Of a stretch of DNA of 64,000 nucleotides, positions 36,972 to 46,336 are shown piece by piece. Position 1 is the stretch's first letter. Each line of letters begins with the position of its first letter. The translations under genes were made by a program, and so were the position numbers. The notes beneath the pieces were generated by a model, which saw nothing but the letters and a program-made list of their open reading frames with translations, was not told where the DNA came from and ran no database searches. The DNA is from Pirellulales bacterium (GTDB lineage: Bacteria > Planctomycetota > Planctomycetia > Pirellulales > Lacipirellulaceae), in NCBI GenBank assembly GCA_022448265.1, contig JAKVCC010000004.1, positions 62,001 to 126,000 of the forward strand. The letters are read 5' to 3'.

Positions 36972-39206
36972 TTACTCGGCAAGTGGTTCCGATGAGGTAG
37001 GTGTCGAAAGGGCGTGCTCGGTCCACTGAACACCTTGGGGCTGAATCGCTTCCGTGCCCAGCATGGCAACTTCGAACAGTGCCACCGATGTGTCCGGCCC
37101 GTCTCCCGCATTATCATGTGCAGGCGCCTGGGGCGTAATATCTGTTTCTGAATGCATCAACGAGTCCTTGGGAGAAGGCTCCGCGCTGTTGGCACCCAGA
37201 TCGACGGGTGTGAGTATTTCCAGTCTCTCCGCTGGCGGAAGCCCTTCGTTGGTAAGCTGCTCGTAGGTGCCACAGCTTACTTGCGGTGCATGGGCGGAGG
37301 AGTAGTTCAATCGTTTTGGCCGCCCTCGACGGCTCTCCAGTTGGGCGGCGTCCTGGTGGGCTTGGCAGGGCCAGGCACCTTCGCTCAGAAATACGCCGTC
37401 GTAGTCGAGCAGCGTCCCCTTAGCGAAATGCACATTTTTCACGGCAATCGCATACTCGGCCAAAGCCCGAAAATGGCGGCTGTCTGCGTCGGCCAAGCGG
37501 CGCTGCCCATCGAGGAGCAAATCGAGAGGTGCTTTGTCTGCTTCAAAGGCTGCTTCAACTGCGGCCAACTGTTGTCTGGCAGCATCCAAGCGATTGAAAC
37601 TGGTTTGCGAAACCTGATAGGCTCGATCCATCTCAGCTACGGCATCAGCGACTTCATGCAGTACATGATGTTCTTGCTCACGAAGTATGGCGCGGGCACG
37701 CGTCAACTGCATTTTTGCATGCCGATTTGCCGCAAAGGCGCGGCGATAGCCAATCGGGACATTTAGCTCCAGGCCGAGCTGCCATTCCTGGAAGTCGCCA
37801 CTAGTGAGGTCTTCGTAAGCATTGTCAAAGCGGGGATTGTTGCTGCTGTTGTCCAGCAAACTGCGTCCGAAGCCGCGCCAGCGGTAACGGCCCACCGCAT
37901 CGAGACTTGGCAAGAGATGATTTTTGCTGGCAATCAATTCCAACTCGCGCCGCCGCGTTTCAAATCGTTGCCGGCGGAGTTCCACGCGGCGCAGCACGGC
38001 TTCACGCGTTACCTCGCACCAGTCGAATTTTATCGGTGCGGCAAGCGGTTGGTCGGTGGGACGCAGTAAACGCCCGTCGCTGGGGGGCAATCCGATGATC
38101 CTGCGCAAACGGCGTTCTGTCACATGGACCCCACCAGCACCTCGGAACGTACCGCCACTGCTGCCATTTCCGGTACGCGTTCCGTCAACGAGTCGGCCAC
38201 TCAGGGCGTTTTGGACTTCTTCTTGGAAGCGGAAAAACTGTTCGCGGGCTTGCGCCTCTTTTTCCGCTTCGCCGCCGCGGCGACCGGCTTCGAACAAAGC
38301 ATGAACGCGGCGCCAGGTGTCAAGAGCCGCATTCCGCGCGGTAATTTTGGCATCGAGGTCGCGATAGGCGTAGTACAAATCCCAATAGGAGTTTTCTATG
38401 TTGCTAACGAGGTCGCAGACTGCCAGCTCAAAGTCAGCCAGTCCCACGTCGGTATTGACGCGGGCGATCAACACACCCCCGTACACGCCAGGGGTTTCAC
38501 TCGGACCCGCAATACGGTTGAAGAGCATGCCGCTGCCCTGCAGCAGCGGATGGCGAAACTCGGATTCGATATTGACATTCCACGCGCTGGGAAACTGATT
38601 GCTTGGCGCGTTGTTAGCGTCGTATTCTAGGTTGTGACGCAGCATGAATTCCGAGCCGGTGACGGCGCGCTTGGCAAATTGTGTTTGCGACACGAAGGCA
38701 TCTTGCTGCAGGATGCGTGTACCTCCACCGAAAAACTCATTGTTCAGTGCCTTGTCGTTCTTTTCGCCAAAGACACTTGTGGAGAACTGTGCGTCAAAAG
38801 CGCTGAGCGCCGCTTCAATGCCAAAACGAGGATCCGTTTCTTGCAAGGCAGGATTCCAAAAAGTTTGCGTCGATGAGGGATTGCGCAATACGGCCCCGCC
38901 CAGATCCCGTAGTACCTTGGACTGGGCCAGCGCGAGTTGGACTACCTGCTCCAGAGGTACGTCCCAGTACTCGGGGTCGCTGGTGCTCGTGAGGGTCAGT
39001 GGTTCCGCTGCAGCCCATTCGTCGCAGGTTGCTGAGCATTGGCTCACTTGGGGATATTCGATTTCCGAGGCTTGTGTGTGATAACAGTCGTCGCTTGTGC
39101 AAGCTCGAAAGACTCCTTTGCCGCGCGAACGACATCCGACGCTCATCGCCATGGCTAGGCAAACCAGCGAACCAACCAACAGATTGCGGAGTTGCAAGTG
39201 CTGCAT
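36972..39206 (-). CDS. TolC-family outer-membrane efflux lipoprotein
   Basis: A 744-residue protein, long for the family (usually 430-500). It has a lipoprotein signal with MAMSVGC ending at Cys25. The helical barrel regions are recognisable: ENSYWDLYYAYRDLDAKITA, then ARNAALDTWRRVHALFEAGR in the first repeat and LELNVPIGYRRAFAANRHAK then MQLTRARAILREQEHHVLHE in the second. The last 130 residues are polar and acidic, outside the barrel. It forms the outer-membrane channel of a tripartite exporter by family knowledge. It diverges from the GAF-HlyD gene of module 2 across a 207-base gap and is the only TolC-like gene in the window. Confidence 0.87.
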   Translation of the reverse strand: MQHLQLRNLLVGSLVCLAMAMSVGCRSRGKGVFRACTSDDCYHTQASEIEYPQVSQCSATCDEWAAAEPLTLTSTSDPEYWDVPLEQVVQLALAQSKVLRDLGGAVLRNPSSTQTFWNPALQETDPRFGIEAALSAFDAQFSTSVFGEKNDKALNNEFFGGGTRILQQDAFVSQTQFAKRAVTGSEFMLRHNLEYDANNAPSNQFPSAWNVNIESEFRHPLLQGSGMLFNRIAGPSETPGVYGGVLIARVNTDVGLADFELAVCDLVSNIENSYWDLYYAYRDLDAKITARNAALDTWRRVHALFEAGRRGGEAEKEAQAREQFFRFQEEVQNALSGRLVDGTRTGNGSSGGTFRGAGGVHVTERRLRRIIGLPPSDGRLLRPTDQPLAAPIKFDWCEVTREAVLRRVELRRQRFETRRRELELIASKNHLLPSLDAVGRYRWRGFGRSLLDNSSNNPRFDNAYEDLTSGDFQEWQLGLELNVPIGYRRAFAANRHAKMQLTRARAILREQEHHVLHEVADAVAEMDRAYQVSQTSFNRLDAARQQLAAVEAAFEADKAPLDLLLDGQRRLADADSRHFRALAEYAIAVKNVHFAKGTLLDYDGVFLSEGAWPCQAHQDAAQLESRRGRPKRLNYSSAHAPQVSCGTYEQLTNEGLPPAERLEILTPVDLGANSAEPSPKDSLMHSETDITPQAPAHDNAGDGPDTSVALFEVAMLGTEAIQPQGVQWTEHALSTPTSSEPLAE

Positions 39207-39413
39207 GGGCCCATAATGGGTGAGCTAAAGAGGGTAATCTAAAAATGGTTTTCGTCGCGGAATGACCCCTACAACCAGTTTTTCCCTAAAATTTGGTAGA
39301 GATTGCGCAGTTTGCCAGGTCGTCGTTGGCGACCAGTTAGTTTTCGCATTTTTTAGGTCAAGCCTTTGCATGCGTGCGGCCTGACGGAACTGCTTGGATA
39401 TACTGAAACTGTT

Positions 39414-41498
39414 ATGTCCTCGACTCGGCACAACCCCGGAATCGAATCCGACTGGCAGCAGTTGGAAGAAGTTGTGGAAAGTCTCCACCTGGAGGCGCGC
39501 GCGCGCGGCAGCGAGGTGGACTTTTATCGAAAACTGCTATCGTGTTGCGTTACGACGCTAGCAGCCTCGGGCGGTGCGATTTGGCGGCCTACCAGGCGGG
39601 GGCCGCTTGAGTTGTGTTACCAAATCAATTTGGACGCTCAGCTCGATCGAGAAGATGCAGAGTCCGAATCGGCGCATCAGCAATTGTTGCAACGCGCCCT
39701 GGCATCCGTTGAACCGCAGGTTGTTCTTCCAGGCAGTGGAACTGGTGCCGCATCTTTTAGCTCGACCGCAGACGTCATTATGCTTGGCGCAGTATATGGC
39801 AGTGGTGCTTCGGAGGTGGCAGCGCAGCCGCGAGCTGTGATCGAACTTTTCATGCGATCGGGTTGCAGCCCCGCGGCGCAACAGGGTTGGCAGGAATTGC
39901 TCGCCACGGTCTGCCACGTTGCTGCAGACTTTTATGTTTTTGATGAGCTGCGCACACTGCAATCGCAGCGTGGTCTGCACGACCAGTCGTTGCTTTTGCT
40001 CCGCCGCATCCACCGCAGTACCGACTTGCGGCAAACGGCCATCGAGATTGCCAACGAAGGACGACGGTTTCTGGATGTGGATCGACTAAGTGTTGTTATG
40101 CGCCGCGGAAAAAATTGGCGGCTGCAAGCGGCGAGTGGCGTGGATCGAATTGAGCCCCGGTCGGACACTACGAAGCAACTGGAAATTCTGGCCGGAAGGA
40201 TCGCCAGCTGGGGTGAACCGCTCGAATTTCAGGACGTGGCGGCGGCCACGAAAGACTTGCCAAACGAGTTGGCGCGTGTCGTCGAACAGTATATGGACCA
40301 TTCCCATGGGCGGGCGCTCGTGGCAGTGCCCGTAACGTTTGCCGTGGAGCACGCTACGTTTTCTAAGCATTCCCAGACGAATTTCGAAGAGATCGACGAC
40401 CGGTCGCCGCAACTGCAGCAGCCTACGCTGGTGTTGGTGGCCGAGCAATTTGGGAAGCATGATCGGGATATGACGCGCCAGCGCGTAGTCGAACTCGCAG
40501 CCCTCTGTGAGCCGGCTTGGCGGCAAGCGGTTTGGCTTAATCGATTTCCATTGCGGACCACCTTGCGCGGGGCGGACGCTGTGGCACGCTGGTTCCAGGC
40601 CTGGGGGCTGAGCCGCGCCACCTTGATGGTCATTGCTTTTGCAGTCTGCCTAGCGGCGCTCGGATGGGTGGATCGCGATTTCGAAGTTGAAGCACCCGCG
40701 AAGCTTGTCTCAGTGTTGGAGTGTGATGTATTTGCCACCGCTGACGGTACCGTAAGGGAAATACGGACACGTCATGGGGCAGAAGTCCACGAGGGTGACG
40801 TGCTGGCGGTACTCGACGATCCTCAATTGGCCTTGGAGTTTGAGCAGGTGGATGGAGAGATTGCCACCGTGAGCAAACGGCTGGAGGCAATTGCCGTCGC
40901 GCGGACACAGCGTACCGCGCGCGAAGATCTGTCGACGCAGGCCCTGCCATTGTCTGCTGAGGCAGTCCAATTGCAGAAGAAGCGCGCCAGCTTGATCAAG
41001 CAGCAGGAAATTTTGGATCAGCGCCGTGCCGCGCTCTCGCTTCGCAGTCCCATAACGGGCCAAGTCCTAACCCTCGATCTGCAAAACCGCTTGCAGGCAC
41101 GGCCTGTGCAGCGAGGCCAGGTTCTCTTTACAGTTGCCGATACCTCGCGAGGCTGGCTTCTCGAAGCGGACGTGAGTCAAGATGATATCGGCCACATACT
41201 TGCCGCTCAGCGCGGTGAGGATCGCCAGTTGCCAGTACGTTTTCGCCTGGCTGGTGGAGTCGACCAGATTTTTTCTGGTCATCTCGAGGCATTGCGGGCA
41301 ACTGCTGTGCTGGCTACAGATGACCTGGGATCAGATCCGCCGTCGATCCAGGCGAAAATTTCCGTAGACGAGGAGCATCTTGGTGCGGCCCGGCCGGGGA
41401 TGAGCGCCCAGGTGCGAATTGGTTGCGGGAAGCGCAGCTTTGGTTACATCTGGCTGCACGACGCTTGGGAAACGGTCTACTCTTGGTGGGCTTTTTGA
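39414..41498 (+). CDS. Tandem GAF domain-HlyD membrane fusion protein (module 2)
   Basis: A 694-residue paralogue of the protein at 3688. The start ATG 39414 (MSSTRHNPGIESDW) is preferred over a TTG at 39366. Two GAF-like regions (about 25-190 and 205-380; the second again contains TAIEIANEGRRFLDVDRLSV) are followed by one membrane helix at about 400-425 (LMVIAFAVCLAALGWV) and a HlyD domain: FATADGTVREIRTRHGAEVH, coiled coil, LRSPITGQVLTLDLQNRL and a beta-barrel. It opens the second three-gene export module, 52 bases before the adaptor gene. The matching layout in both copies, including the shared ANEGRR motif, argues for a conserved unit rather than chance fusion. Confidence 0.86.
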   Translation: MSSTRHNPGIESDWQQLEEVVESLHLEARARGSEVDFYRKLLSCCVTTLAASGGAIWRPTRRGPLELCYQINLDAQLDREDAESESAHQQLLQRALASVEPQVVLPGSGTGAASFSSTADVIMLGAVYGSGASEVAAQPRAVIELFMRSGCSPAAQQGWQELLATVCHVAADFYVFDELRTLQSQRGLHDQSLLLLRRIHRSTDLRQTAIEIANEGRRFLDVDRLSVVMRRGKNWRLQAASGVDRIEPRSDTTKQLEILAGRIASWGEPLEFQDVAAATKDLPNELARVVEQYMDHSHGRALVAVPVTFAVEHATFSKHSQTNFEEIDDRSPQLQQPTLVLVAEQFGKHDRDMTRQRVVELAALCEPAWRQAVWLNRFPLRTTLRGADAVARWFQAWGLSRATLMVIAFAVCLAALGWVDRDFEVEAPAKLVSVLECDVFATADGTVREIRTRHGAEVHEGDVLAVLDDPQLALEFEQVDGEIATVSKRLEAIAVARTQRTAREDLSTQALPLSAEAVQLQKKRASLIKQQEILDQRRAALSLRSPITGQVLTLDLQNRLQARPVQRGQVLFTVADTSRGWLLEADVSQDDIGHILAAQRGEDRQLPVRFRLAGGVDQIFSGHLEALRATAVLATDDLGSDPPSIQAKISVDEEHLGAARPGMSAQVRIGCGKRSFGYIWLHDAWETVYSWWAF

Positions 41499-41550
41499 GG
41501 ATTGCCGCGCAGGTGTTTCGAGGCCAAGTTATTTTGGGAGTTAGCAGGTT

Positions 41551-42423
41551 GTGAGAATCGAACCACACATCGCTAGTCTTGTTATTGTGTCGCTTATGGG
41601 CGTGGTTTGCGCAGCTGAGGAAACGGCCACCGCGCGGGTTGAGTCGGTCGTCCTTCGGCCATTGCACGAAGCCGAAGTGTCGGCACAGCGGACGGGCATG
41701 TTGAGTAAGATGTTTGCCTCAGAAGGCGAGCATGTCGAGAAAGGTCAATTGCTCGCCTCACTCGACTCGCGCGAGGCAAAGTTGGCCGTTGCCAAGGCCG
41801 AAGTAGAACATGCCCAGGCGGAGGTCCGAGCGAACAACGAAGTACGTTTGCAATACGCGGAAAAATCTCTGGAAGTTGCTCGTGCCGAACTTCAGCGTTC
41901 TCGCGAATCGATCCAAAAGTTCGCAAAGAGCATTTCGCAGTCACAAGTGGATGTGGAACGCTTGACCGTCGAAAAACTTACATTGGAACGTCGGCAAGCG
42001 GAGCACGAATTGCGTCTCGAACGATTTTCTATGAAACTTAGAAAGCACGATTTGGAGGCCGCCCGTTTGCAGTTGGAGCAGCATTCCATTCGCTCTCCAT
42101 TTGCGGGGATCGTGGTGGAAGTAGCTGGTCGCGCCGGTGAGTGGGTCGAGATTGGCACGCCGGTGTTTCGGCTGGTTGCCGTCGATAGGTTGCGTGGGGA
42201 GGGGTTTTTGCAGGCCGAGCAGGTAACGAAGGACCTGGTCGGCAAGTCTGTGCGCATGACCGTGATTGCGGCAGGTCACCCAATGAAGGTCACCGGCCAA
42301 TTGCGATTTGTAAGTCCCGAAACGGACCCAGTTACCAAGCAAGTGCGCGTGTGGGCAGAAGTGCCCAACGAGGACGGTCGCCTAAGGCCAGGGCAGCAGG
42401 GGACGTTAGAGATTTTTCGCTAG
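41551..42423 (+). CDS. HlyD-family periplasmic adaptor (module 2)
   Basis: A 290-residue periplasmic adaptor from GTG 41551 with a signal peptide (ASLVIVSLMGVVCA, cut near AEE). Lipoyl half 1 is SAQRTGMLSKMFASEGEHVE, then a coiled-coil hairpin from about 75 to 175 with regular Ala/Glu/Arg heptads, then lipoyl half 2 IRSPFAGIVVEVAGRAGEWV, and a beta-barrel ending LRPGQQGTLEIFR. It is 60 residues shorter than the module 1 counterpart, mainly at the N-terminus and C-terminus. A gap of 160 bases to the M50-HlyD gene is wider than in module 1. Confidence 0.87.
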   Translation: MRIEPHIASLVIVSLMGVVCAAEETATARVESVVLRPLHEAEVSAQRTGMLSKMFASEGEHVEKGQLLASLDSREAKLAVAKAEVEHAQAEVRANNEVRLQYAEKSLEVARAELQRSRESIQKFAKSISQSQVDVERLTVEKLTLERRQAEHELRLERFSMKLRKHDLEAARLQLEQHSIRSPFAGIVVEVAGRAGEWVEIGTPVFRLVAVDRLRGEGFLQAEQVTKDLVGKSVRMTVIAAGHPMKVTGQLRFVSPETDPVTKQVRVWAEVPNEDGRLRPGQQGTLEIFR

Positions 42424-42583
42424 TGATTGCCTATTATTCTACGGGGATTGCCCTTGTCGGCTTCGGTGCCGGGGAGTGAGCTACTGGTCTCTTGGCTGAA
42501 AACGGTACCCTCCGCCTGCAGGTGAAGTTCGGAACACGCGGCAGTAATTTTAGTTGAAAAAAAGTTAGCCTTGCGGCACCAAC

Positions 42584-44764
42584 ATGATCCCGATTTCCCC
42601 ACACAACCTGTCCGCAGCCGATCGGCAGGTGGCACTGCGCGCACGCGGCGACTTGCAAATCGTGCCGGTCGTCTATGCGGGGCAGGCCGCCTACGTGGTA
42701 AAGGATCCGCTCACACTGGAGTTGTTTCATCTCACCGCGGCCGAGTATTTTTTTCTACATGCCCTCGAGCAGCCGACATCGCTTCGTTCACTCCGTAGTG
42801 AGTTTCAGCGGCAGTTTGCACCTCGGCGGATAACCGACGCAGCCGTGCAGCATGGGATCAATCAGCTCTACCACCAAGGGCTTCTCCTTAGTATCGCGAG
42901 TGGGCAGGGGCAACAGCTCAGCGAGCGGGGCCAGCGCAATCGGCGCCAAAACCGATGGCAAGCCATGCTGAATTTGTTGTCGTTTCGCTTGGGCAGTATT
43001 GATGCTACTCGTGTAATCGACGGCTTGCACGCGCGGGTGCACCGCATTTTCTCCTGGCCGGTCTTGGCGTTGATGCTCGGCGTCGTTTTGTATGCCGTTT
43101 GGATTCTCCTTTCGGAAGGGCATTCGGTGCTGGAACGTTTGCCTAGTTTGCAGGCGCTTACGCAGCCACGCTACTGGTTCCTCTGGTTGGCCACGATTGC
43201 ACTGGTGAAAGTGATCCATGAATTGGCGCACGCAGTGACCTGTCAGCATTTGGGCGGACGTTGTCACGAAATCGGCATGCTTCTGCTGGCTTGTCTTCCC
43301 TGTTTGTATTGCGATGTGTCGGATGTGTGGCGCTTGCCCAACAAGTGGCAGCGGATTGCCGTTTCGGCAGCTGGAATGATTGCGGAGTTTTGCCTTGCGG
43401 CAATCGCGCTGATCGCGTGGTGGCATACCGAGCCCGGACTGTTGCACACCTGGTGTCTTAGCGTGGTGATCGTCTGTACCGTCGGCACGGTGCTGGTGAA
43501 CGCCAATCCGCTTTTGCGTTATGATGGCTATTACATATTGGCGGACCTGGTCGAGATACCCAATTTAGCGGCCCGCGCACAGGGCTTGTTGCCCGCAGCG
43601 CTGCGGGCCTGGCTCTTAGGCGATCCCCGCGAGAAGGATCCATTGCTAACTCGCCGAGAGCGTCATGGCATGCTGGCGTATGCACTCTCGGCACGCGTAT
43701 ACTTGTTGTTTGTACTACTGGGAATTTTCGTGGTATTGCTTACCTGGGCGCGCCCGTATCGCGCTGAAAGCCTTGTCTACACGCTTGGGGCCTTGACCTT
43801 GGCCGGCCTGATTTTTCGGCCGCTGCGATCCATCTGGAGCTTGGGGCGCAACCCTTCGGTCCGCGCGCGTTTGCGGGCGGGACGTGCTACGCTGCTCGCA
43901 ATCTCAATGGTCGCTGCCATGGGATTGATCCTGGTTTGGCCGATTGAGCAGACCGTGATCGGCCCCGCCGTATTTGTGCCGACTGGGGCACAAACGGTTT
44001 ACGCGACGTCGCCCGGCGAACTGGTGCATGCGATTGTTCCGGGATCTGTGGTGCAGCAAGGCGACATTTTGGCACGCCTGAGTGATCCCAAAACCGATTT
44101 GGCGCTCGCGCGCCAGACGGGCGAATACGAAGTCTGCCGCGTCCGTCATGACCAGCTTGGTTTGATGGGATCTCGGAGCCGTCAAGCTTCCCAGCAACTT
44201 CCGACTGCCCGCGCGGCGCTCACCGCGGCTGCATCGCAATTGGAGGAACTCCACCGCAAGGCGGCGGAGTTGACATTACGTGCTCCACGAGCTGGGACGG
44301 TCTTTGCACCGCCAGAAGTTGTTGATGACCGGATGAGCCAGGATGTCCTGCCCAGGTGGACTGGTGTGGCGCTCGACAAGCGGAATCAGGGCTCCTGGAT
44401 CAAGCCGGGCACGGTATTGTGTACGATTGGAGACCCCAATCATCTCGACGCGCTGCTTTCCATCCGGCAGGTCGATATTGCCGAGGTCCAGCCTGGCCAA
44501 GCGGTCAGGATTCTGCTCGGCACCGCGCCGGTGCGAGTGTTGGCGGGCACGGTTGAAGAAGTTGCCCGCCGCGCAAGCCACCTCGATCAGGCCGATGGCG
44601 TATTGGCCGCTGATAAATTTCACCTTGTGCAGGTCAGACTCAGCGTGCCCGACCCGGGGGTCTTAGTGGGCAACCGCGGTACGGCCAAAATCAAGGCCGC
44701 TCGCCGCTCGCTGGGTGAGATACTCAGTCGCACCTTGCAACAAATGCTACGCCTTCCGTGGTAG
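42584..44764 (+). CDS. PqqD-like/peptidase M50/HlyD fusion protein (module 2)
   Basis: A 726-residue paralogue of the protein at 6955 with the same architecture: PqqD-like N-terminus (AAYVVKDPLTLELFHLTAAE, then winged-helix-like LRSEFQRQF...), membrane core with HELAH at 212-216 and NPLLRYDGYY at 308-317, the same residue numbers as module 1, and a C-terminal HlyD domain with two lipoyl halves. HEIGM and PCLYCDVSDVW segments between the motifs are also conserved. All zinc ligands and the catalytic Glu are present, so it should be active. The neighbouring genes are a TolC-like protein upstream and a PKD surface protein downstream, a likely channel and a likely cargo. Confidence 0.86.
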   Translation: MIPISPHNLSAADRQVALRARGDLQIVPVVYAGQAAYVVKDPLTLELFHLTAAEYFFLHALEQPTSLRSLRSEFQRQFAPRRITDAAVQHGINQLYHQGLLLSIASGQGQQLSERGQRNRRQNRWQAMLNLLSFRLGSIDATRVIDGLHARVHRIFSWPVLALMLGVVLYAVWILLSEGHSVLERLPSLQALTQPRYWFLWLATIALVKVIHELAHAVTCQHLGGRCHEIGMLLLACLPCLYCDVSDVWRLPNKWQRIAVSAAGMIAEFCLAAIALIAWWHTEPGLLHTWCLSVVIVCTVGTVLVNANPLLRYDGYYILADLVEIPNLAARAQGLLPAALRAWLLGDPREKDPLLTRRERHGMLAYALSARVYLLFVLLGIFVVLLTWARPYRAESLVYTLGALTLAGLIFRPLRSIWSLGRNPSVRARLRAGRATLLAISMVAAMGLILVWPIEQTVIGPAVFVPTGAQTVYATSPGELVHAIVPGSVVQQGDILARLSDPKTDLALARQTGEYEVCRVRHDQLGLMGSRSRQASQQLPTARAALTAAASQLEELHRKAAELTLRAPRAGTVFAPPEVVDDRMSQDVLPRWTGVALDKRNQGSWIKPGTVLCTIGDPNHLDALLSIRQVDIAEVQPGQAVRILLGTAPVRVLAGTVEEVARRASHLDQADGVLAADKFHLVQVRLSVPDPGVLVGNRGTAKIKAARRSLGEILSRTLQQMLRLPW

Positions 44765-45111
44765 CGCGGCCGCATCTTTCAGCAGAAACGCTGAAGGGAT
44801 ACGTGGGCAAGAGGTCATTTTCTATGAGCCCGCCGCTCGATCTGCCATGCGAGTGGGGCTTTGCGTCCCAGGATCGAACAGTATCAGGGGACGAATTGCT
44901 CGATGGAGTGGCAAGTTTTTCGGGCTTGCGACATTGTTTTTTTGACTAGCGCGGCCTGTCGATGGTGAATAGGACCAGATGGTGCCAATCAAAATAGGGG
45001 TGGAGTCAAATCCCTTGCAATCATTCGGCATAGCCTTAGTGGGCCTGTTCCCCGCACGCCATTGGCAATGTCTGCCCCGACCGGCTGATTGCGCCACAGC
45101 GCTAGATTGGC
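44765..45111. other. Convergent intergenic region, no gene seen
   Basis: 347 bases between the M50-HlyD gene and the 3' end of the secreted protein gene. A 41-codon frame from ATG 44824 has a weak AAGAGG upstream but no recognisable content; not called. No clear terminator was found. Confidence 0.4.
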
Positions 45112-46044
45112 TTACGGTAGAAGCAGAATTAATCCCGCGATTGCCCCGACTTCGACCATGCTTGCCCCAAGCTGGATGGGCCACCGATGCGGTCGCCGCG
45201 GATTGCAGCTTCCTGGGCGATAGTGGCCCAAGGTGTACACGCAGTCGCATGGACAATCGACTGCCATTTTGTAGGGCAGGGCGGGAATCGTGGCAAAGAA
45301 TCGACCGGCTGAGACCAAAGGTTGCAGGAGGTAGCTGGGTGTGTAGCCGTAACGTTCGGCATTCACTTCTTCGAAGTACAGGGGCCGATGACGCATGCAC
45401 GTGGCTGCCCAGCGATATTCGGTGACCGCCCAGCCACCAGCGATCCGCATGTCGCCTGCGGTAAGGGTTTGTTCAGCGCACCTGGCGTAGGCGCTCTCGG
45501 GCAATTTTCCGGCAGGGAACGAGATGCTCGCCTGTATCTCCGAAATGGATGGCGCGATGTAACACGAAACGGCTTGTTGTTCATCATCAGAATTTTTTTC
45601 AGTTTTTTTATCCGCCGGCTGGTCGTCAGGTTCGGGCAAGTTGTTTTGTTGCGCGACTCGGAATCCGTCTACATCATTCAACGAGAGGAAACCCGAGCGT
45701 TCGACAGTCCCCGGTGCAAGCTGCGCCTGAGAGCGTGTCACTGAGGACGACATTCGGTAATTTTGGGATACAGTAACTCTGCTGGGTAGGAGAATCAGTG
45801 TGCCGTTTGCCTTGGCGTTGGCTTCGGCGAGGTGGGTCGGTTGCACGAGGCAAGCCCTCGCCCCGTCAGCGTGCTGCGGCTGCTCGCAACCGACAGTTGG
45901 GCCGTTGGGCTGGGCACCGAAAAGTGAGCAGCAGGCAGTGGTCGACCACACGACTGTGGTGGCCGTAGCCAACCACAGACCGCGTTGCCAGAGTCTTGCC
46001 AGACGATTTTTGCAGCGGGGGTAGGCAGGGGCCAAGCATTGCAT
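45112..46044 (-). CDS. Secreted hypothetical protein of a planctomycete-conserved type
   Basis: About 310 residues from ATG 46044 (MQCLAPAYPRC); the frame stays open to 46269, but the upstream part lacks a usable N-terminus. A signal sequence at about 15-45 (LWLATATTVVWSTTACC) may be a lipoprotein lipobox. The C-terminal half has the segments RHRPLYFEEVNAERYGY, LQPLVSAGRFFATIPALPYK and MAVDCPCDCVYTLGHYRPGS, which I recall as a repeated signature in planctomycete genomes, followed by a final hydrophobic stretch. The function is unknown. It is divergent from the PKD protein gene and might share a promoter region with it. Confidence 0.65.
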   Translation of the reverse strand: MQCLAPAYPRCKNRLARLWQRGLWLATATTVVWSTTACCSLFGAQPNGPTVGCEQPQHADGARACLVQPTHLAEANAKANGTLILLPSRVTVSQNYRMSSSVTRSQAQLAPGTVERSGFLSLNDVDGFRVAQQNNLPEPDDQPADKKTEKNSDDEQQAVSCYIAPSISEIQASISFPAGKLPESAYARCAEQTLTAGDMRIAGGWAVTEYRWAATCMRHRPLYFEEVNAERYGYTPSYLLQPLVSAGRFFATIPALPYKMAVDCPCDCVYTLGHYRPGSCNPRRPHRWPIQLGASMVEVGAIAGLILLLP

Positions 46045-46157
46045 CGGATCGCGCTCACGATATGGGTTGGATGCCAGTCGATGGTGGGGAGCTATCGCTA
46101 GCAGCCAATTTCGGCCTCCTACAATCGTATCCTCGATAAAATTCGTTGTGGCCCGTA

Positions 46158-46172
46158 CGATCCATGGGATCG
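46158..46172. promoter_or_regulatory. Inverted repeat between divergent genes, possible operator
   Basis: CGATCC-ATG-GGATCG, six-base arms around a 3-base centre, followed by a TATATT element at 46174-46179 that could be a -10 box. It lies between the start of the secreted protein (leftward) and the PKD protein (rightward). Short and unsupported by a second copy, so tentative. Confidence 0.25.
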
Positions 46173-46336
46173 CTATATTCGGAAAGGTTCTACAAAACTT
46201 GCAGTTCTGGCGGCTAAACCACGCCCTCCTGCCGAATTTGGGCAGTGCGTCCCGCCCGACATTCGCCAATCGTTAAGGCTTCATTTATTTGACAAGTTTG
46301 TAGTTTTCTCCGGATAATCGAAGGAGGTGCGCTAAC

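Noticed and set aside
39318-39334. GGTCG/CGACC dyad in the TolC/module 2 divergent region
   Set aside because: Five-base arms only and no further support; too likely by chance.
44824-44949. 41-codon frame after the M50-HlyD gene with AAGAGG upstream
   Set aside because: No hydrophobic segment, no motif, ordinary composition; the ribosome binding site match is weak.
45001-45425. Plus-strand 148-codon frame opposite the secreted protein gene
   Set aside because: Shadow of the minus-strand coding region; residue content lacks any domain.
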